Below, one piece after another: positions 5,227 through 5,855 of a stretch of 5,855 nt of DNA (positions are counted from its first letter, which is position 1; every line of letters begins with the position of its first letter). The position numbers and the translations under genes are program-made. A model generated the notes under the pieces. That model worked only from the letters and a program-made list of their open reading frames with translations. It made no database searches and was not told where the DNA came from. This stretch comes from Chthoniobacterales bacterium (GTDB lineage Bacteria > Verrucomicrobiota > Verrucomicrobiia > Chthoniobacterales > UBA10450), in the NCBI GenBank assembly GCA_013697365.1, contig JACCXA010000074.1, positions 1 to 5,855 on the forward strand, given 5' to 3'.

Positions 5227-5855
5227 ATGGATCGACAAGCATGGATTGCCGTTACGCTTTGCGTGCTTGGGCTCATCGCCTGGCAGTTCTACATGACCTC
5301 GCACGCGCCTCGGATTCTTCCGGCGCCAACAGCGGTCGCGCCCGGGACTGAGCCCGGCTCTTCGCCCGCCGCAAGTGGCGCATCAGACGCCGTTCCCGCA
5401 GGGCCGGCTCCTGCGACCGGTCCCGAAGCTCTCGAGGCAAAGCCTGTCGCGCCTCAGCCCTCGGAACCAGCGCCGGCTTTTGAAGAGAAAATTGAGACGC
5501 TGGCCAACGGCGACCTCGAATTACGCCTCACGAATCGAGGCGGCGGCATCAGCGAGGCGCATCTGCTCAATCACAAATCGGAGAACGGAGAGGGTGTCGT
5601 CGTTCTCAATGCGAAAGACCGGCTGCCGATCGGCGCCTTCGTTAGCCAGCCGGCCGCCCCCTCATTGCCGGAATTCATGGTCGCCCGCCAGCCGGACGGA
5701 AGCGTGCAGTATGAGCGCACGACGCCTGACGGCTTGGCTGTCCGCAAGCGCTTCCTGTTTCCGGCTGCTGCGGAGACGAAAGATAATTTCGCCGCAGAGA
5801 TGCAAATCGATTTCCGGAATGACGGCGCGCAAGTATTAGCGAATCCCCCATACTT
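5227..5855 (+). CDS. yidC: Membrane protein insertase YidC, 5' part (cut by window edge)
   Basis: YidC inserts and folds inner-membrane proteins, alone or with SecYEG. The window holds the first 209 codons; the frame is open to the edge with no stop. The start MDRQAWIAVTLCVLG begins a signal-anchor helix (about 5-23). A Pro/Ala-rich linker (about 27-84) follows, and then the start of the large periplasmic beta-sandwich domain found in Gram-negative YidC: EKIETLANGDLELRLTNRGGGI (87-108) and a region with LAVRKRFLF (170-178). The catalytic membrane core with its conserved Arg and five helices lies beyond the window. The ATG at 5227 follows the yidD stop by 17 bases; no Shine-Dalgarno sequence is evident, so it may rely on coupling. 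The rnpA-yidD-yidC order is the common bacterial one and supports the call. Confidence 0.93.
   Translation, partial: MDRQAWIAVTLCVLGLIAWQFYMTSHAPRILPAPTAVAPGTEPGSSPAASGASDAVPAGPAPATGPEALEAKPVAPQPSEPAPAFEEKIETLANGDLELRLTNRGGGISEAHLLNHKSENGEGVVVLNAKDRLPIGAFVSQPAAPSLPEFMVARQPDGSVQYERTTPDGLAVRKRFLFPAAAETKDNFAAEMQIDFRNDGAQVLANPPY

Noticed and set aside
5073..5839. Two + strand open frames overlapping yidD and yidC
   Set aside because: They are out of frame with YidD and YidC, whose motifs are intact, and their Arg/Ser-rich translations look like frame shadows.
1..5855. Replication origin (DnaA-box cluster), CRISPR array, tRNA genes, insertion sequence
   Set aside because: I read for TTATCCACA-like boxes, regularly spaced repeats, cloverleaf sequences and transposase motifs and found none that hold up.

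Overview
This 5.86 kb window holds ordinary chromosomal housekeeping genes, all on the + strand, from a GC-rich Gram-negative bacterium. The recF product, the proteobacterial-style YidC with a large periplasmic domain, and a diderm-type lipoprotein signal support a Gram-negative cell. The YidC N-terminus (MDRQAWIAVTLCVLG) and the gene mix remind me of soil Verrucomicrobiota, but that placement is from memory and not tested by any search.

Layout. Bases 1-200 have no gene I can assign. Then come a transglutaminase-like cysteine peptidase (201-1049), the recombination ATPase RecF (1088-2137) and the UPF0301/YqgE (AlgH) protein (2196-2759), closely spaced and probably one transcription unit. A 102-base gap with an 8-bp periodic, palindromic repeat (about 2770-2849) precedes alanine dehydrogenase, ald (2862-3959). 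Ald is followed by a 9-bp GC-rich palindrome (3976-3996) in a 197-base gap that also holds a doubtful 25-codon ORF. Next is a small Thr/Ser-rich putative lipoprotein (4157-4432), closed by a good intrinsic terminator (4451-4488). The last block is rnpA (4554-4934), yidD (4934-5209) and the 5' part of yidC (5227 to the window edge).

How they work together. rnpA-yidD-yidC is the widespread cluster linking tRNA processing (protein part of RNase P) to membrane-protein insertion (YidD and YidC). recF belongs to gap repair at replication forks. Both recF and the rnpA-yidC cluster often lie near the replication origin in bacteria. Here they are about 2.4 kb apart, yet rpmH is not found ahead of rnpA, and dnaA, dnaN and clear DnaA boxes are not seen. 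Ald interconverts alanine and pyruvate and has no evident functional link to its neighbours.

I found no mobile element, CRISPR array, RNA gene or defence-like module, and nothing that I would call a new system. The best leads are modest: the rearranged origin-type gene order without rpmH, two palindromic intergenic elements, the unknown low-complexity lipoprotein, and the scarcity of Shine-Dalgarno sequences.
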